DNA from: Pseudacidovorax sp. NFM-22
GTDB lineage: Bacteria; Pseudomonadota; Gammaproteobacteria; Burkholderiales; Burkholderiaceae_C
Assembly (NCBI RefSeq): GCF_021401245.1
Contig: NZ_JACBFY010000002.1
Coordinates: 992,001 to 1,056,000 of the forward strand
Reading direction: 5' to 3'
Length of the DNA stretch: 64,000 nucleotides
Numbering within the stretch: position 1 is the first letter of the stretch; each line of letters opens with the position of its first letter. Under the pieces are notes generated by a model that worked only from the letters and a program-made list of their open reading frames with translations, made no database searches and was not told the origin of the DNA. Shown here in pieces: positions 8,182-17,417 of the stretch. The translations under genes were made by a program, and so were the position numbers.

Positions 8182-9606
8182 ATGAACGCCCCCGCCGACC
8201 TCGCCCGCCTGCATCCCGCCGTGGCGCCGCGCCCGGTGCCCGAGTCGCTGCTGGCCGCGCTGCGCGAGCGCTTCGGCGCGCAATGTTCGACGGCAATGGC
8301 CGTGCGCGAGCAGCATGGGCGCGACGAGTCGCCCTTCGACGTGCCGCCGCCCGCGGCCGTCGTCTTTGCCGAGAGCACGCGCGACGTGGCCGATGCGGTG
8401 AAGCTCGCGTCGGACGCCGATGTGCCCGTGATCCCCTTCGGCGTGGGCTCTTCGCTGGAAGGCCACCTGCTGGCCGTGCAGGGCGGCATCAGCATCGACC
8501 TGTCGCGCATGAACCAGGTGCTGGCGGTGAATGCCGAAGACCTCACGGTGACCGTGCAGCCGGGCGTGACCCGCCGGCAACTCAATGAGGAGTTGCGTTC
8601 CAGCGGCCTGTTCTTTCCCATCGACCCGGGCGCGGATGCGTCCATCGGCGGCATGACGGCCACGCGCGCCAGCGGCACGAATGCCGTGCGCTACGGCACC
8701 ATGCGCGAGAACGTGCTGGCGCTGGAGGTGGTGACGGCCAGCGGCGAGACGATCCGCACCGGCACGCGCGCGCGCAAGTCCTCGGCCGGCTACGACCTCA
8801 CGCGGCTGATCGTGGGCAGCGAAGGCACGCTGGGCATCGCCACCGAGATCACGCTGCGCATCTATCCGCTGCCCGAGGCGGTGTCGGCCGCCATCTGCTC
8901 CTTCCCGAGCATCGAGGCGGCGGTGCACACCACCATCCAGGTCATCCAGCTGGGCGTGCCGATCGCGCGGGTGGAGCTGATCGACGTGAACTCGGTGCGC
9001 ATGGTCAACGCGCATTCCAAGCTGAGCCTGCGCGAGCAGCCGATGCTGCTGATGGAGTTCCACGGCTCGCCCGCCGGCGTGCAGGAGCAGGCCGAGACGG
9101 TGCAGGCCATCGCCAGCGAGATGGGTGGCAACGACTTCGAATGGGCCACGACGCCGGAGGAGCGCACCCGGCTGTGGACGGCGCGGCACAACGCCTACTT
9201 CGCGGCCGTGCAGTCGCGCCCCGGCTGCCGCGCCGTGACCACCGACACCTGCGTGCCGATCTCGCGCCTGGCCGACTGCCTGCTGGCCTCGGTGGACGAG
9301 GTGGACGCCAGCGGCATCCCCTACTTCCTGGTGGGCCACGTGGGCGACGGCAACTTCCACTTCGGCTACCTGATCGACCCGCACGACCCCGACGAGCGCC
9401 TGCGCGCCGAGCAGCTGAGCCACAACCTGGTGTCGCGCGCCATCGCCATGGGCGGCACCTGCACCGGCGAGCATGGCATCGGGCTGCACAAGATGGGCTT
9501 CCTGATCGACGAGGCCGGCGAAGGCGCGGTGGCCATGATGCGCACGCTGAAGAAGGCGCTGGACCCGAAGAACATCCTCAACCCGGGGAAGATCTTCAGC
9601 CTGTGA
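8182..9606 (+). CDS. FAD-linked oxidase, D-lactate dehydrogenase (cytochrome)/GlcD type
   Basis: 474 residues. The FAD-binding PCMH fold carries PFGVGSSLEGH (85-95), PGADASIGGM (149-158) and GYDLTRLIVGSEGTLGI; the C-terminal cap has HVGDGNFHFGY and the CTGEHGIGLHKMG signature, then a DPKNILNPGKI terminus. These match D-lactate dehydrogenases of the Dld/LDHD type and glycolate oxidase GlcD. It probably oxidises a D-2-hydroxyacid and feeds electrons to the respiratory chain. No glcE or glcF follows, which favours the stand-alone D-lactate type. AAGGAG precedes the ATG. Confidence 0.88.
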   Translation: MNAPADLARLHPAVAPRPVPESLLAALRERFGAQCSTAMAVREQHGRDESPFDVPPPAAVVFAESTRDVADAVKLASDADVPVIPFGVGSSLEGHLLAVQGGISIDLSRMNQVLAVNAEDLTVTVQPGVTRRQLNEELRSSGLFFPIDPGADASIGGMTATRASGTNAVRYGTMRENVLALEVVTASGETIRTGTRARKSSAGYDLTRLIVGSEGTLGIATEITLRIYPLPEAVSAAICSFPSIEAAVHTTIQVIQLGVPIARVELIDVNSVRMVNAHSKLSLREQPMLLMEFHGSPAGVQEQAETVQAIASEMGGNDFEWATTPEERTRLWTARHNAYFAAVQSRPGCRAVTTDTCVPISRLADCLLASVDEVDASGIPYFLVGHVGDGNFHFGYLIDPHDPDERLRAEQLSHNLVSRAIAMGGTCTGEHGIGLHKMGFLIDEAGEGAVAMMRTLKKALDPKNILNPGKIFSL

Positions 9607-9628
9607 AGGCGGCGCTGCGGCGCGCGCC

Positions 9629-9860
9629 GGCTTCGACGGGCTCAGCCCGAACGGGTGGAGAAAAAGGCCGGGTCCGCCCAATGGCTGGACCGCCCAATGA
9701 ACGGGTGGAGGAAAGGCCAGTGTCCGCCCAATGCCCTTCAGTTCGCCAAGAACCGTTCGGGCTGAGCCTGTCGAAGCCAGGGCACGCGCGTATCAATGCC
9801 CTTCGACCCTGCGGCAAGCTCAGGACAGGCCAAGCTCAGGGCGAACGGGTTGATTGACTG
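9629..9860. repeat. Cluster of dispersed and tandem repeats
   Basis: The gene-free stretch after the FAD dehydrogenase holds a 26-base element at 9629-9654 (core CTTCGACGGGCTCAGCCCGA) and its inverted copy at 9753-9778 with one difference, plus a degenerate third copy near 9799-9848. Between them a unit starting AACGGGTGGAG and ending GTCCGCCCAATG occurs twice (about 9650-9682 and 9699-9732). The inverted copy is identical to 20135-20160. Such elements are common between genes in Burkholderiales and can fold into stable hairpins. Confidence 0.75.
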
Positions 9861-9884
9861 GCATTACAGCGTGCCGGTCGCGCC

Positions 9885-10769
9885 CTACTTCTTCGGCCGC
9901 GGCGCCGAGGTCTGCGACGGCGCGACGCCGCCGTCCACGCCCAGCCGGCCACCGCCGCCCAGGCCCTGGCCGCGCACCGTCTGCGCCTGGTAGTTGCGCA
10001 GCGATGCCACCATCTGGTTGTAGGCGTCCATGAAGGCGGCGCTGATGACCTTGCCCTGCGCCGTGTTGGCGTAGCCCCCCACCGCACCGCCCGCCCGGCC
10101 GCCGAAGAGCGAGCCCATGGCGCCGAAATCCGTCTTGGAGGCACTGCCCTCGGCGGCTGCGATCTGCACGCCCGAGCGGTTGTCGATCAAGGTCAGCAGG
10201 GTGCTGGCTTCCTTGGTCTGCATGCTGCCGCCCACGGCCGCCAGCGCGCGGCCCCGGTTGCCGCCGATCAGACCGCCCAGCGTGCCACCGATGCCCCCCG
10301 CGTCGTTGTTGTTGAAGACGACCTCCGGCGACAGGCCGTAGTCCGAGGCCACCATCTGGCCGCGGCCGAAGTTGCTGCCCTGGCGCATCTCGCCCGACTG
10401 CATCAGCGCGCGCTCGCGGCTCATGGCGTTCATGCCGGCGGCGCCCCGCTCCACCACCACGAAGCAGTTGGACTGCTGGATCATCAGCCGCAGCAGGGTG
10501 GCCGTGGGCGGCAGCTTGTACTGGTTGGTCAGCACCGTGTACCAGCCCGCCGACTGGTTCTCGATGAGGGAGACGGTGCCCAGCGGCGACTCGCAGCGCT
10601 CCAGCTGGCCGCTGGCGTTGACGCTGGTGCCACCCGCGGCGCCGCCGGTGGCCACGGTCTTGGCGGACTGGCTGCCCATCTGCAGGTCGGTGGTCTGGCA
10701 ACCGGCCAGGGCCAGCAGGCCGGTCAATGCCAGGGCAAGGCGGGGAAGAATGGGCGTCGTCGAATTCAT
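9885..10769 (-). CDS. CsgG/HfaB-like lipoprotein
   Basis: 294 residues. The signal peptide ends in a lipobox (LALAGC, Cys about residue 23), so it should be lipidated and anchored to the outer membrane. The body resembles the CsgG/HfaB fold: an early stretch with YKLPPTATLLRLMIQQSNCFVVVERG, then DYGLSPEVVF, a Gly-rich central section, and LTLIDNRSGVQIAAAEGSASK. CsgG proteins form secretion pores for curli-like fibres, but no other curli or holdfast gene is near, so the role here is unknown. The Gly-rich segment near 155-200 is longer than in CsgG. Start set at the ATG giving a clean signal peptide. Confidence 0.72.
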   Translation of the reverse strand: MNSTTPILPRLALALTGLLALAGCQTTDLQMGSQSAKTVATGGAAGGTSVNASGQLERCESPLGTVSLIENQSAGWYTVLTNQYKLPPTATLLRLMIQQSNCFVVVERGAAGMNAMSRERALMQSGEMRQGSNFGRGQMVASDYGLSPEVVFNNNDAGGIGGTLGGLIGGNRGRALAAVGGSMQTKEASTLLTLIDNRSGVQIAAAEGSASKTDFGAMGSLFGGRAGGAVGGYANTAQGKVISAAFMDAYNQMVASLRNYQAQTVRGQGLGGGGRLGVDGGVAPSQTSAPRPKK

Positions 10770-10912
10770 GGTCGGCCTCTCGCGGGTTGGAGACATGCCG
10801 TCGTGCCTGGGCAGACGGTGCGGCCGCAGCTTATCGGTGCGCCTGTGCCCCCCGCATCCGACGAAAGTGGAAGGCGGCGGCATAGAACTGCCGCGGCCCT
10901 CTTGCGGGTCGC

Positions 10913-11881
10913 CTATCCCGCCGTGGAACCACGCAGCCGTTCGATCAGGCCATTCAGTGCATCCAGCGAGCCGAAGTGGATCGCGAGTTCGCCGCTCATC
11001 TGGGTCTGGCCGCCGCGCTTGCTCTGCTTCTTGATGCGCACCTCGACGGCGGCGGTGAGCAGGTCGGCCAGTTCCTCCTCCACGCGCTGCAGGTCGCGCG
11101 GCTTCTCGGGCGCGGTGCGCTGGGCCTGGGGCTGCAGGCTGAACTCGGCCGAGAGCTTCTTGACCAGGCCCTCGGTCTCGCGCACCGACAGCTTGCGGGC
11201 GACGATCTGGTTGGCGGCCGTGATCTGCGCGGCGCGGTCCAGCGCCAGCAGCGCGCGCGCATGGCCCATGTCCAGGTCGCCGGCCATCAGCAGGCCCTGC
11301 ACCGGGTCGGCCAGGTTGAGCAGGCGCAGCAGGTTGCTGGCGGCGCTGCGCGAGCGGCCCACGGCCTGGGCGGCCTGTTCGTGCGTGAGGCCGAACTCGC
11401 TCACCAGCCGCTGCAGGCCCTGGGCCTCTTCCAGCGGGTTGAGATCCTCGCGCTGGATGTTCTCGATCAGCGACATGGCCGCGGCGGCCTCGTTGGGCAC
11501 GTCGCGCACCAGCACGGGCACGCTGTCCAGGCCCGCGATCTTCGCGGCGCGGAAGCGGCGCTCGCCGGCGATGATTTCGTATTCGGCGTTCTTGGCGGCC
11601 GCCTGCTCGGCATCGAGCCGGCGCACCAGGATCGGCTGCATGATGCCCTGGGCCTTGATGCTCTCGGCCAACTCGTACAACGCGCCCTCGTCCATGCGGG
11701 TGCGGGGCTGGTAGACGCCCGCCACCATCTGGTTCAGGGCCAGGGTGCTGGGATTGCCGTCGCGGCGCGGCGTGGTGGACCCTGCCTCGGCCGAGGCCGC
11801 GTCGTCGGTGGTGCGGCCCGCAGCGGGGCCCAGCAGGGCTTCGAGGCCACGTCCGAGGCCCTTGGGTTTCTTGGTTGCCAT
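10913..11881 (-). CDS. parB: Chromosome partitioning protein ParB
   Basis: 322 residues. Starts with the ParA-contacting N-terminus MATKKPKGLGRGLEALLG, then the CTPase/ParB core with GIMQPILVRR and EIIAGERRFRAAK, the helix-turn-helix (LTHEQAAQAVGRSRSAASNLLRLL), and a C-terminal dimerisation domain. ParB binds parS sites, two of which lie 2-3.5 kb away in rsmG and mnmG, and loads as a sliding clamp. Its ATG overlaps the upstream hydrolase stop by one base (TGATG), so translation is coupled. Confidence 0.97.
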   Translation of the reverse strand: MATKKPKGLGRGLEALLGPAAGRTTDDAASAEAGSTTPRRDGNPSTLALNQMVAGVYQPRTRMDEGALYELAESIKAQGIMQPILVRRLDAEQAAAKNAEYEIIAGERRFRAAKIAGLDSVPVLVRDVPNEAAAAMSLIENIQREDLNPLEEAQGLQRLVSEFGLTHEQAAQAVGRSRSAASNLLRLLNLADPVQGLLMAGDLDMGHARALLALDRAAQITAANQIVARKLSVRETEGLVKKLSAEFSLQPQAQRTAPEKPRDLQRVEEELADLLTAAVEVRIKKQSKRGGQTQMSGELAIHFGSLDALNGLIERLRGSTAG

Positions 11882-12459
11882 CAGCAGGAGGAAGAAGTGG
11901 GTTGCGGGGGCCGGATGAGCGCATCCAGCAGGGCGCGGCCTTCCGGCCAGTCGCCCAGGCCCGAGTCGGCGTTGAGATGGCCGCGAGCGCCGGCATCCAC
12001 GAAGCGGGCGCCCCAGTGGCGCGCCAGTTCGCGGGCCTTGTCGGCGTCGCAATAAGGGTCGTCGGTGGCGCCCACCAGCACGGCCGGGAACGGCAAGGCC
12101 TGACGCACGATGGGCGCCCAGCCGGGGATCTGGTGGCGCAGCGATTCGCGCTCGACATCACCGGGCGCCACCAGCAGCGCGCCACGCACGCGGGCCGTGT
12201 GGCGCGAATGGGCGGCCCAGGCCGCGGTCAGGATGCAGCCCAGGCTGTGGGCGGCCAGCACCACCGGCCCGGGCGCAGCGAGGATCTCCTCCTCCAGCCG
12301 CGCGCACCAGTCGCCGCGCAGCGGGCGCATCCAGTCGTGCTGCTCGACGCGGTGGTCGCCATGCAGCGCCTCCCAGCGCGTCTGCCAGTGGCCGGGTCCG
12401 CTGTTCTGCCAACCTGGCAGCAGGAACACGGTGACCGGCTCAGTAGGATCTGGGTTCAT
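11881..12459 (-). CDS. RBBP9/YdeN family alpha/beta hydrolase
   Basis: 192 residues, the usual length for this family of small serine hydrolases. Family marks are FLLPGWQNSGPGHWQ near the start, the nucleophile elbow AHSLGC, and the C-terminal catalytic His segment GHLNADSGLGDWPEG. Substrate unknown. It sits between parA and parB, 20 bases after parA, and overlaps the parB start by one base, so it is expressed with the partition operon although a role in partition is not implied. The GTG/ATG choice is clear: the ATG gives the conserved N-terminus. Confidence 0.88.
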   Translation of the reverse strand: MNPDPTEPVTVFLLPGWQNSGPGHWQTRWEALHGDHRVEQHDWMRPLRGDWCARLEEEILAAPGPVVLAAHSLGCILTAAWAAHSRHTARVRGALLVAPGDVERESLRHQIPGWAPIVRQALPFPAVLVGATDDPYCDADKARELARHWGARFVDAGARGHLNADSGLGDWPEGRALLDALIRPPQPTSSSC

Positions 12460-12479
12460 TGCTATGAAAAGCGTAGCGA

Positions 12480-13373
12480 TCAGGCGACCGGCGGAGGCAC
12501 GTCGCCCGCCTCGTCCGGGGCCGCATCCGCCTGCTCCTCGCCCGCCACGGCATGCAGCACCGGCACCGTCTGGGGTGCGGGTGGCGTGGGCGCGGCCGTG
12601 GCGCTGGCCGGCGGCATCTTGCGCACCAGTTCCTCGGCGAAGGCCACATAGGCCTGGCTGCCCCGCGCGCCCGCGTCGAAGACCACGCCGGGCAGGCCAT
12701 AGCTCGGCGCCTCGGCCAGCCGCACGTTGCGGGGAATGACGGTGTCGAACACCTTGTCGCCGAAGTGCGCCTTGAGCTGGTCGCTCACCTGCTGCTGGAG
12801 GGTGATGCGCGGATCGAACATCACCCGCAGCAGGCCGATGATCTGCAGGTTCTTGTTGAGGTTGGCGTGCACCTGCTTGATGGTGTTGACCAGATCGGTC
12901 AGGCCTTCGAGCGCGAAGTATTCGCACTGCATGGGCACGATCACGCCATGGGCGGCGCACAGGCCGTTGAGCGTCAACAGGCTGAGCGAGGGCGGACAGT
13001 CGATGAGCACGAAGTCGTACTCGGCGCCCACCGCGGCCAACGCGGTGCGCAGGCGCTTCTCGCGGCGGTCCAGGGCCACCATCTCCACCTCGGCGCCCGC
13101 CAGCTCGCGGTTGGCGGGCAGCACGTCGTAGCCGCAGGCCTCCACCGACACCCGGGCTTCGGCCACCGAGGCCGATTCGAGCAGCACGTCGTAGACGGTG
13201 TACTCGGCGCTGCGCTTGTCGATGCCCGAACCCATGGTCGCGTTGCCCTGCGGATCCAGGTCGATCATCAGCACACGCTGGCCGACCTTCGCCAGGCCGG
13301 CGGCGAGGTTGACGGTGGTGGTGGTCTTGCCCACCCCACCCTTTTGGTTGGCGATGCAGAAGATGCGGGCCAT
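12480..13373 (-). CDS. parA: Chromosome partitioning ATPase ParA
   Basis: 297 residues. Deviant Walker [18 protein letters not shown] follows MARIFCIANQ; Walker A' and B regions appear as DLDPQGNATMG and FVLIDCPPSLSLL. This is the Soj/ParA type without an N-terminal DNA-binding domain, as expected for a chromosomal system. It pairs with ParB at 10913-11881 and the parS sites. The Pro/Ala/Glu-rich last 45 residues are an unconserved extension. The start is chosen at the conserved MARIFCIANQKGG. Confidence 0.97.
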   Translation of the reverse strand: MARIFCIANQKGGVGKTTTTVNLAAGLAKVGQRVLMIDLDPQGNATMGSGIDKRSAEYTVYDVLLESASVAEARVSVEACGYDVLPANRELAGAEVEMVALDRREKRLRTALAAVGAEYDFVLIDCPPSLSLLTLNGLCAAHGVIVPMQCEYFALEGLTDLVNTIKQVHANLNKNLQIIGLLRVMFDPRITLQQQVSDQLKAHFGDKVFDTVIPRNVRLAEAPSYGLPGVVFDAGARGSQAYVAFAEELVRKMPPASATAAPTPPAPQTVPVLHAVAGEEQADAAPDEAGDVPPPVA

Positions 13374-13414
13374 GTCGCGTGGATTCCTGAGGTCGGCGTC
13401 GGGGATGGGGGCGC

Positions 13415-14029
13415 TTACTGGCTGAGGGCCAGCTTGAGACCGAAGGCCACCAGCACGCCGCCTGCTGTCTTTTCGAGCAGGCTGGATAGGCGGCGGTTGG
13501 CGCGCAGCCTGTCGGCCAGATGGCGGGTGAGCAGCACGGCCACCAGTCCGTAGCCGAAGGTGAGGGCCGCGATGGTCAACGACATCGCAGCGAAGGTCAG
13601 CATGCCCCGGTGGTGGGCCGGATCGATGAAGAGGGGGAAGAAGGCCATGTAGAACACGATGGCCTTCGGATTGAGCAGGGTGATCGCCAGCGACTGCCGC
13701 AGGTAATGGCCGGGACGGATGTCGATCACCGCCTTGTCCCCGGGACGTGCCCGCAGCATCCGCAGACCCATCCACGCCAGGTAGCCGGCGCCCAGCCACT
13801 GGACCGCGTGAAAGGCTGTGGGATAGGCCGCCAGCAACGCAGCCACGCCCGCAACGGCGGACCACATCAGCACCTGGTCACCCAGGATCACGCCCAGCGT
13901 GGCCGCCAGACCCCCACGCACGCCGCCCTTGGCCGTGGAACTCACCAAGGCCAGGTTTCCCGGGCCGGGAATGGCCAGGAACACAAGGATGGCGGCGACA
14001 AAGGCGCCGTAGTCGGAGATGCCGAACAT
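13415..14029 (-). CDS. LysE/RhtB family amino acid exporter
   Basis: 204 residues with six hydrophobic segments and the family signature IPGPGNLALVSSTAKGGVRGG at about residues 20-40, then GAGYLAWMGLRMLR and NPKAIVFYMAFFPLFI. LysE/RhtB exporters move amino acids or homoserine-lactone-like compounds out of the cytoplasm. Substrate unknown. It lies between rsmG and parA in the same orientation, an order seen in related genera. Confidence 0.9.
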   Translation of the reverse strand: MFGISDYGAFVAAILVFLAIPGPGNLALVSSTAKGGVRGGLAATLGVILGDQVLMWSAVAGVAALLAAYPTAFHAVQWLGAGYLAWMGLRMLRARPGDKAVIDIRPGHYLRQSLAITLLNPKAIVFYMAFFPLFIDPAHHRGMLTFAAMSLTIAALTFGYGLVAVLLTRHLADRLRANRRLSSLLEKTAGGVLVAFGLKLALSQ

Positions 14030-14110
14030 GGGAGTGAGCTACGGGAGGGAGCGGCGAGTCTACGCGAGCAAGGCGACGGAGCTGCCGTTTGGCAGCCGCC
14101 TGCAGGCGAG

Positions 14111-14764
14111 TCAGCTTTGTTTTTTGCGCATCCAGACGATGCAGCGCTCGGCATCCAGACCGGGGACGACGAGTTGTTCCACGTGAAACACATCCACGGA
14201 GGCCTGAAGCCGCTCGATCTCCTCGTCCGGCCGCTTTCCCTTCATCGCCATCCACACGCCCTCCGAAGCCAGAAGCTGGGCAGAGCCATCCACGAAATCC
14301 ACAAGCGACGCAAAGGCCCGCGAAGTGATCACGTCGTAGCGACCTTCCAGTGTCTCCACGCGCGCGTGGAGACCGCGAAGTCGGGGCAGTTGCAAGGCGC
14401 CGGCCATCTGCTGCACAAAGGCCATCTTCTTGGCGACGGCATCCAGGCAATGCACTTCCAGGTCGGGACGGCAGATGGCGATCACGACCCCAGGCAGGCC
14501 GGCACCCGAGCCTACGTCCAGCAGGCGCCCTGCCGCCGGTTGCTGTCGCCCCAGGGCTGGAACCGCGGCAAGGCTGTCCAGCAGGTGATGCGTGATGACC
14601 AGCGCCGGATCGCGGAGCGCCGTGAGGTTGTAGACCTTGTTCCACTTGAGGATGGCGCTGCCGTAGTCCAGCAGCTGACCGATCTGCGCATCGGCCAGGT
14701 CCAGTCCCAGCGCCCGGGCGCCCTCCTCCAGTTGTTCGCGTTGCGCTTGGCTCACGGCACTCAT
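14111..14764 (-). CDS. rsmG: 16S rRNA (guanine527-N7)-methyltransferase RsmG
   Basis: Methylates G527 of 16S rRNA with S-adenosylmethionine. The 217-residue product has the SAM-binding motif [14 protein letters not shown] (about 81-94), the upstream NLTALRDP signature and [12 protein letters not shown]. Its ATG overlaps the mnmG stop by four bases (ATGA), giving the classic mnmG-rsmG (gidAB) pair. The codons for residues FHVEQ near the C-terminus form a parS site. Confidence 0.96.
   Translation of the reverse strand: MSAVSQAQREQLEEGARALGLDLADAQIGQLLDYGSAILKWNKVYNLTALRDPALVITHHLLDSLAAVPALGRQQPAAGRLLDVGSGAGLPGVVIAICRPDLEVHCLDAVAKKMAFVQQMAGALQLPRLRGLHARVETLEGRYDVITSRAFASLVDFVDGSAQLLASEGVWMAMKGKRPDEEIERLQASVDVFHVEQLVVPGLDAERCIVWMRKKQS
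14175..14190 (+). promoter_or_regulatory. parS centromere site 1 (inside rsmG)
   Basis: TGTTCCACGTGAAACA fits the universal chromosomal parS consensus TGTTNCACGTGAAACA with no mismatch. It lies within rsmG, about 2.3 kb from parB. Confidence 0.93.
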
Positions 14765-16707
14765 GCGGGCACCGTCTCCGTGTCCTTCTGCTGGAAGGCT
14801 TTGTAGCCACCCTTGCGCAGATGAATCATCAACAAGGAAATCGCCGCAGGCGTGATGCCGGAGATGCGGGACGCCTGCCCCAGGGTTTCCGGCCGATGCT
14901 TGCTCAGCTTTTGCCGCGCTTCGATGCTGAGCGCCTGGACCTGCATGTAGTCGAGGTCGTCCGGCAGGCGAAGGCTCTCGAAGTGCGCCGCGCGCTGCAC
15001 TTCCTCGTGCTGCTTTTCGATGTAGCCCGCGTACTTGGCCGCGATCTCCACCTGCTCCACTTCGTCCGGCGCCAGCGGCTGCGCGGGCCGGTACTTGCCG
15101 CCGTCCAGCGACAACAGGCTGTCGTAGCGGATGTTCGGCCGGCGCAGCAGATCGCCCAGGTTGTATTCGTGCTCGATGGCCTTGCCCAGCACCCGCTCGG
15201 ACTCGCTGGCCGGCAGGTTGCGGGGATTCACCCAGGTCGACTTGAGCCGCTCTGTTTCACGTGAAACAGCGTCGCGCTTCCGGCAGAAAGCGTCCCATTG
15301 CGCATCGCCCACCAACCCCAGCTGACGGCCCGCTTCGGTCAGGCGCATGTCCGCGTTGTCCTCGCGCAGCTGGAGCCGGAACTCGGCCCGGCTGGTGAAC
15401 ATGCGGTACGGCTCGGTCACGCCCTTGGTGATCAGGTCGTCCACCAGCACGCCCAGGTAGGCTTCGTCCCGCCGGGGCACCCAGGCGTCCTTCTCCTGGC
15501 ACAGCAGCGCCGCGTTCAGGCCGGCGAACAGGCCCTGCGCCGCGGCCTCCTCGTAGCCCGTGGTGCCGTTGATCTGCCCGGCAAAGAACAGTCCCTGGAT
15601 CGCGCGCGTCTCGAAGCTGCTCTTCAGACCGCGCGGGTCGAAGTAGTCGTACTCGATGGCGTAGCCCGGCCGCAGGATGTGTGCGCTCTGCAGGCCCGGC
15701 ATGCTGCGCACCATGGCCAGCTGGATGTCGAAGGGCAGGCTGGTAGAGATGCCGTTGGGGTAGTACTCGTGCGTCGTCAGGCCTTCGGGCTCCAGGAAGA
15801 TCTGGTGGCTGTCCTTGTCCGCGAAGCGATTGATCTTGTCTTCGACGCTGGGACAGTAGCGGGGGCCCACACCGTCGATGCGGCCGGTGAACATGGGCGA
15901 ACGGTCGAAGCCCGAGCGGATGATGTCGTGCGTCTGCGCATTGGTGTGCGTGATCCAGCACGGCATCTGCTGCGGATGCATGTCGGCCCGGCCCATGAAG
16001 CTGAACACCGGCATCGCGGGATTGCCGCCGCCGGGCATGCCGTCGCCCGGCTGCTCCGTGCACTGGGAAAAGTCGATGGTGCGGCCATCGATGCGCGGCG
16101 GCGTGCCGGTCTTCAGGCGTCCCTGCGGCAGCTTGAGCTCCTTGAGCCGCGCCGACAGGCTGACCGCAGGCGGGTCCCCTGCCCGGCCGGCCTGGTAGTT
16201 GTCCAGTCCGACGTGGATGCGGCCATCCAGAAAGGTGCCCGCCGTCAGAACCACCGCCCGCGCGCGGAAGGCAATGCCCACCTGTGTGACGGCGCCCACC
16301 ACCCGGTCGCCCTCCAGCAGCAGATCGTCAACAGCCTGCTGGAACAGCGTGAGGTTGGGCTGGTTCTCCAGCCGATGCCGGATCGCCGCCTTGTACAGGA
16401 TGCGATCCGCCTGCGCCCGGGTGGCGCGCACGGCCGGTCCCTTGCTGGAATTGAGGATACGGAACTGGATGCCTGCCTCGTCCGTGGCGATGGCCATGGC
16501 GCCGCCCAGGGCGTCCACTTCCTTGACCAGATGGCCCTTGCCGATGCCGCCGATGGACGGATTGCAGCTCATCTGGCCCAGGGTCTCGATGTTGTGCGTG
16601 AGCAGCAGCGTGCGGCAGCCCATGCGGGCTGCGGCCAGCGCCGCCTCGGTGCCGGCATGGCCGCCACCGACGACGATCACGTCGAAGGAATCGGGATGGA
16701 TGTACAT
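14761..16707 (-). CDS. mnmG: tRNA uridine-5-carboxymethylaminomethyl modification enzyme MnmG
   Basis: With MnmE, installs carboxymethylaminomethyl groups on the wobble uridine of certain tRNAs. 648 residues, full family length. FAD-binding N-terminus [19 protein letters not shown] (about 12-30), the [16 protein letters not shown] signature, [18 protein letters not shown], and the GIDA-associated C-terminal domain with [12 protein letters not shown]. Start at [15 protein letters not shown]; the frame is open upstream but unlike the family. ATGA overlap with rsmG. Confidence 0.97.
   Translation of the reverse strand: MYIHPDSFDVIVVGGGHAGTEAALAAARMGCRTLLLTHNIETLGQMSCNPSIGGIGKGHLVKEVDALGGAMAIATDEAGIQFRILNSSKGPAVRATRAQADRILYKAAIRHRLENQPNLTLFQQAVDDLLLEGDRVVGAVTQVGIAFRARAVVLTAGTFLDGRIHVGLDNYQAGRAGDPPAVSLSARLKELKLPQGRLKTGTPPRIDGRTIDFSQCTEQPGDGMPGGGNPAMPVFSFMGRADMHPQQMPCWITHTNAQTHDIIRSGFDRSPMFTGRIDGVGPRYCPSVEDKINRFADKDSHQIFLEPEGLTTHEYYPNGISTSLPFDIQLAMVRSMPGLQSAHILRPGYAIEYDYFDPRGLKSSFETRAIQGLFFAGQINGTTGYEEAAAQGLFAGLNAALLCQEKDAWVPRRDEAYLGVLVDDLITKGVTEPYRMFTSRAEFRLQLREDNADMRLTEAGRQLGLVGDAQWDAFCRKRDAVSRETERLKSTWVNPRNLPASESERVLGKAIEHEYNLGDLLRRPNIRYDSLLSLDGGKYRPAQPLAPDEVEQVEIAAKYAGYIEKQHEEVQRAAHFESLRLPDDLDYMQVQALSIEARQKLSKHRPETLGQASRISGITPAAISLLMIHLRKGGYKAFQQKDTETVPA
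15253..15268 (+). promoter_or_regulatory. parS centromere site 2 (inside mnmG)
   Basis: TGTTTCACGTGAAACA, a perfect 16-base palindrome and exact parS consensus, in the mnmG codons for VSRET. It is 1.08 kb from site 1. Confidence 0.95.
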
Positions 16708-16742
16708 GAGGAATGTCTCGAAAAGATGGGGTCGGAGGTGGC

Positions 16743-17162
16743 TCAGGCCTCGATCAACTCGGTGCGCAAGCCGACGGCCGCGGCCGCGGCCGCCTGGCGC
16801 CGGTCGGCCGTCACGAACAGGTCGACGCCGGCCGCCTGTGCCGTGCCGATGGGCAGTGCATCGAAGGCATGGAGCCGGGTCGCTTCCATGGCCGCCATGG
16901 CCAGCGCCTCGACGCGCCGGTCCATGGCCATGCACTCCAGCTCGGCAAAGTCTTCGTGGATGACCGCCATGATGCGGCGGTAGTCCTCGTCGGCCAGCAC
17001 GCCTTCGTGGCGCTGCCGGTTGAGGGCGCTGGCGATCTCGGCCTTGCAATGGGCCGCCACCACCACGGCGGAGGCCTGGGCGCTCAGCGCGAGCAGTTGC
17101 TCCCGGCCGGGTTCGGCGATGTAGCGCTTGGCCAGCGCCGAGGCATCGAACAGCACGCGCAT
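16743..17162 (-). CDS. PIN-domain ribonuclease toxin (VapC-like)
   Basis: 139 residues. Starts [14 protein letters not shown], with the first PIN acidic residue at Asp6; a conserved Glu in KAEIASAL, and the C-terminal [12 protein letters not shown] and FVTADRRQ with further acidic metal ligands. VapC toxins cleave tRNA or rRNA until neutralised. The start lies three bases after the stop of the antitoxin gene, as in type II toxin-antitoxin operons. The alanine-rich C-terminus is normal for this GC content. Confidence 0.85.
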   Translation of the reverse strand: MRVLFDASALAKRYIAEPGREQLLALSAQASAVVVAAHCKAEIASALNRQRHEGVLADEDYRRIMAVIHEDFAELECMAMDRRVEALAMAAMEATRLHAFDALPIGTAQAAGVDLFVTADRRQAAAAAAVGLRTELIEA

Positions 17163-17165
17163 GCG

Positions 17166-17417
17166 TCAGGCGCCCCGCTCGCGCTCGTCGATGATGAGCT
17201 GGGCGCCCGTGCGGCCGTCGGGGCGCACCAGCTGCAGCGGTTCGATGGGCTGCTTCCAGCGCGGGACGCGGGCCACCGGCTCGGCCGCCTCGCCCACCGG
17301 CACCAGGTCGGCCACCGGCCGGCCGTGCCGCAGGATGCGCACACGCTCGCCACGCTCGACGAGATCGAGCATGGCCGACGCGTTGGCGCGAAACTCACTC
17401 AGGGGAAGGGTGTGCAT
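17166..17417 (-). CDS. Phd/YefM family antitoxin
   Basis: 83 residues. The N-terminal half ([20 protein letters not shown], then [19 protein letters not shown]) is the Phd/YefM DNA-binding fold; the C-terminal half, rich in basic and Pro residues, should wrap the toxin. It directly precedes the PIN toxin. The ATG is chosen because a perfect palindrome ends at its first base; the frame is open for 30 more codons but these run through the operator. No Shine-Dalgarno sequence is visible, so the message may be leaderless or have a very short leader. Confidence 0.82.
   Translation of the reverse strand: MHTLPLSEFRANASAMLDLVERGERVRILRHGRPVADLVPVGEAAEPVARVPRWKQPIEPLQLVRPDGRTGAQLIIDERERGA

Noticed and set aside
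9885-12185. Extended frame joining the CsgG-like gene to sequences upstream (766 codons)
   Set aside because: The upstream part is antisense/out-of-frame to parB and the hydrolase; a lipoprotein signal and ATG at 10769 define the true start.
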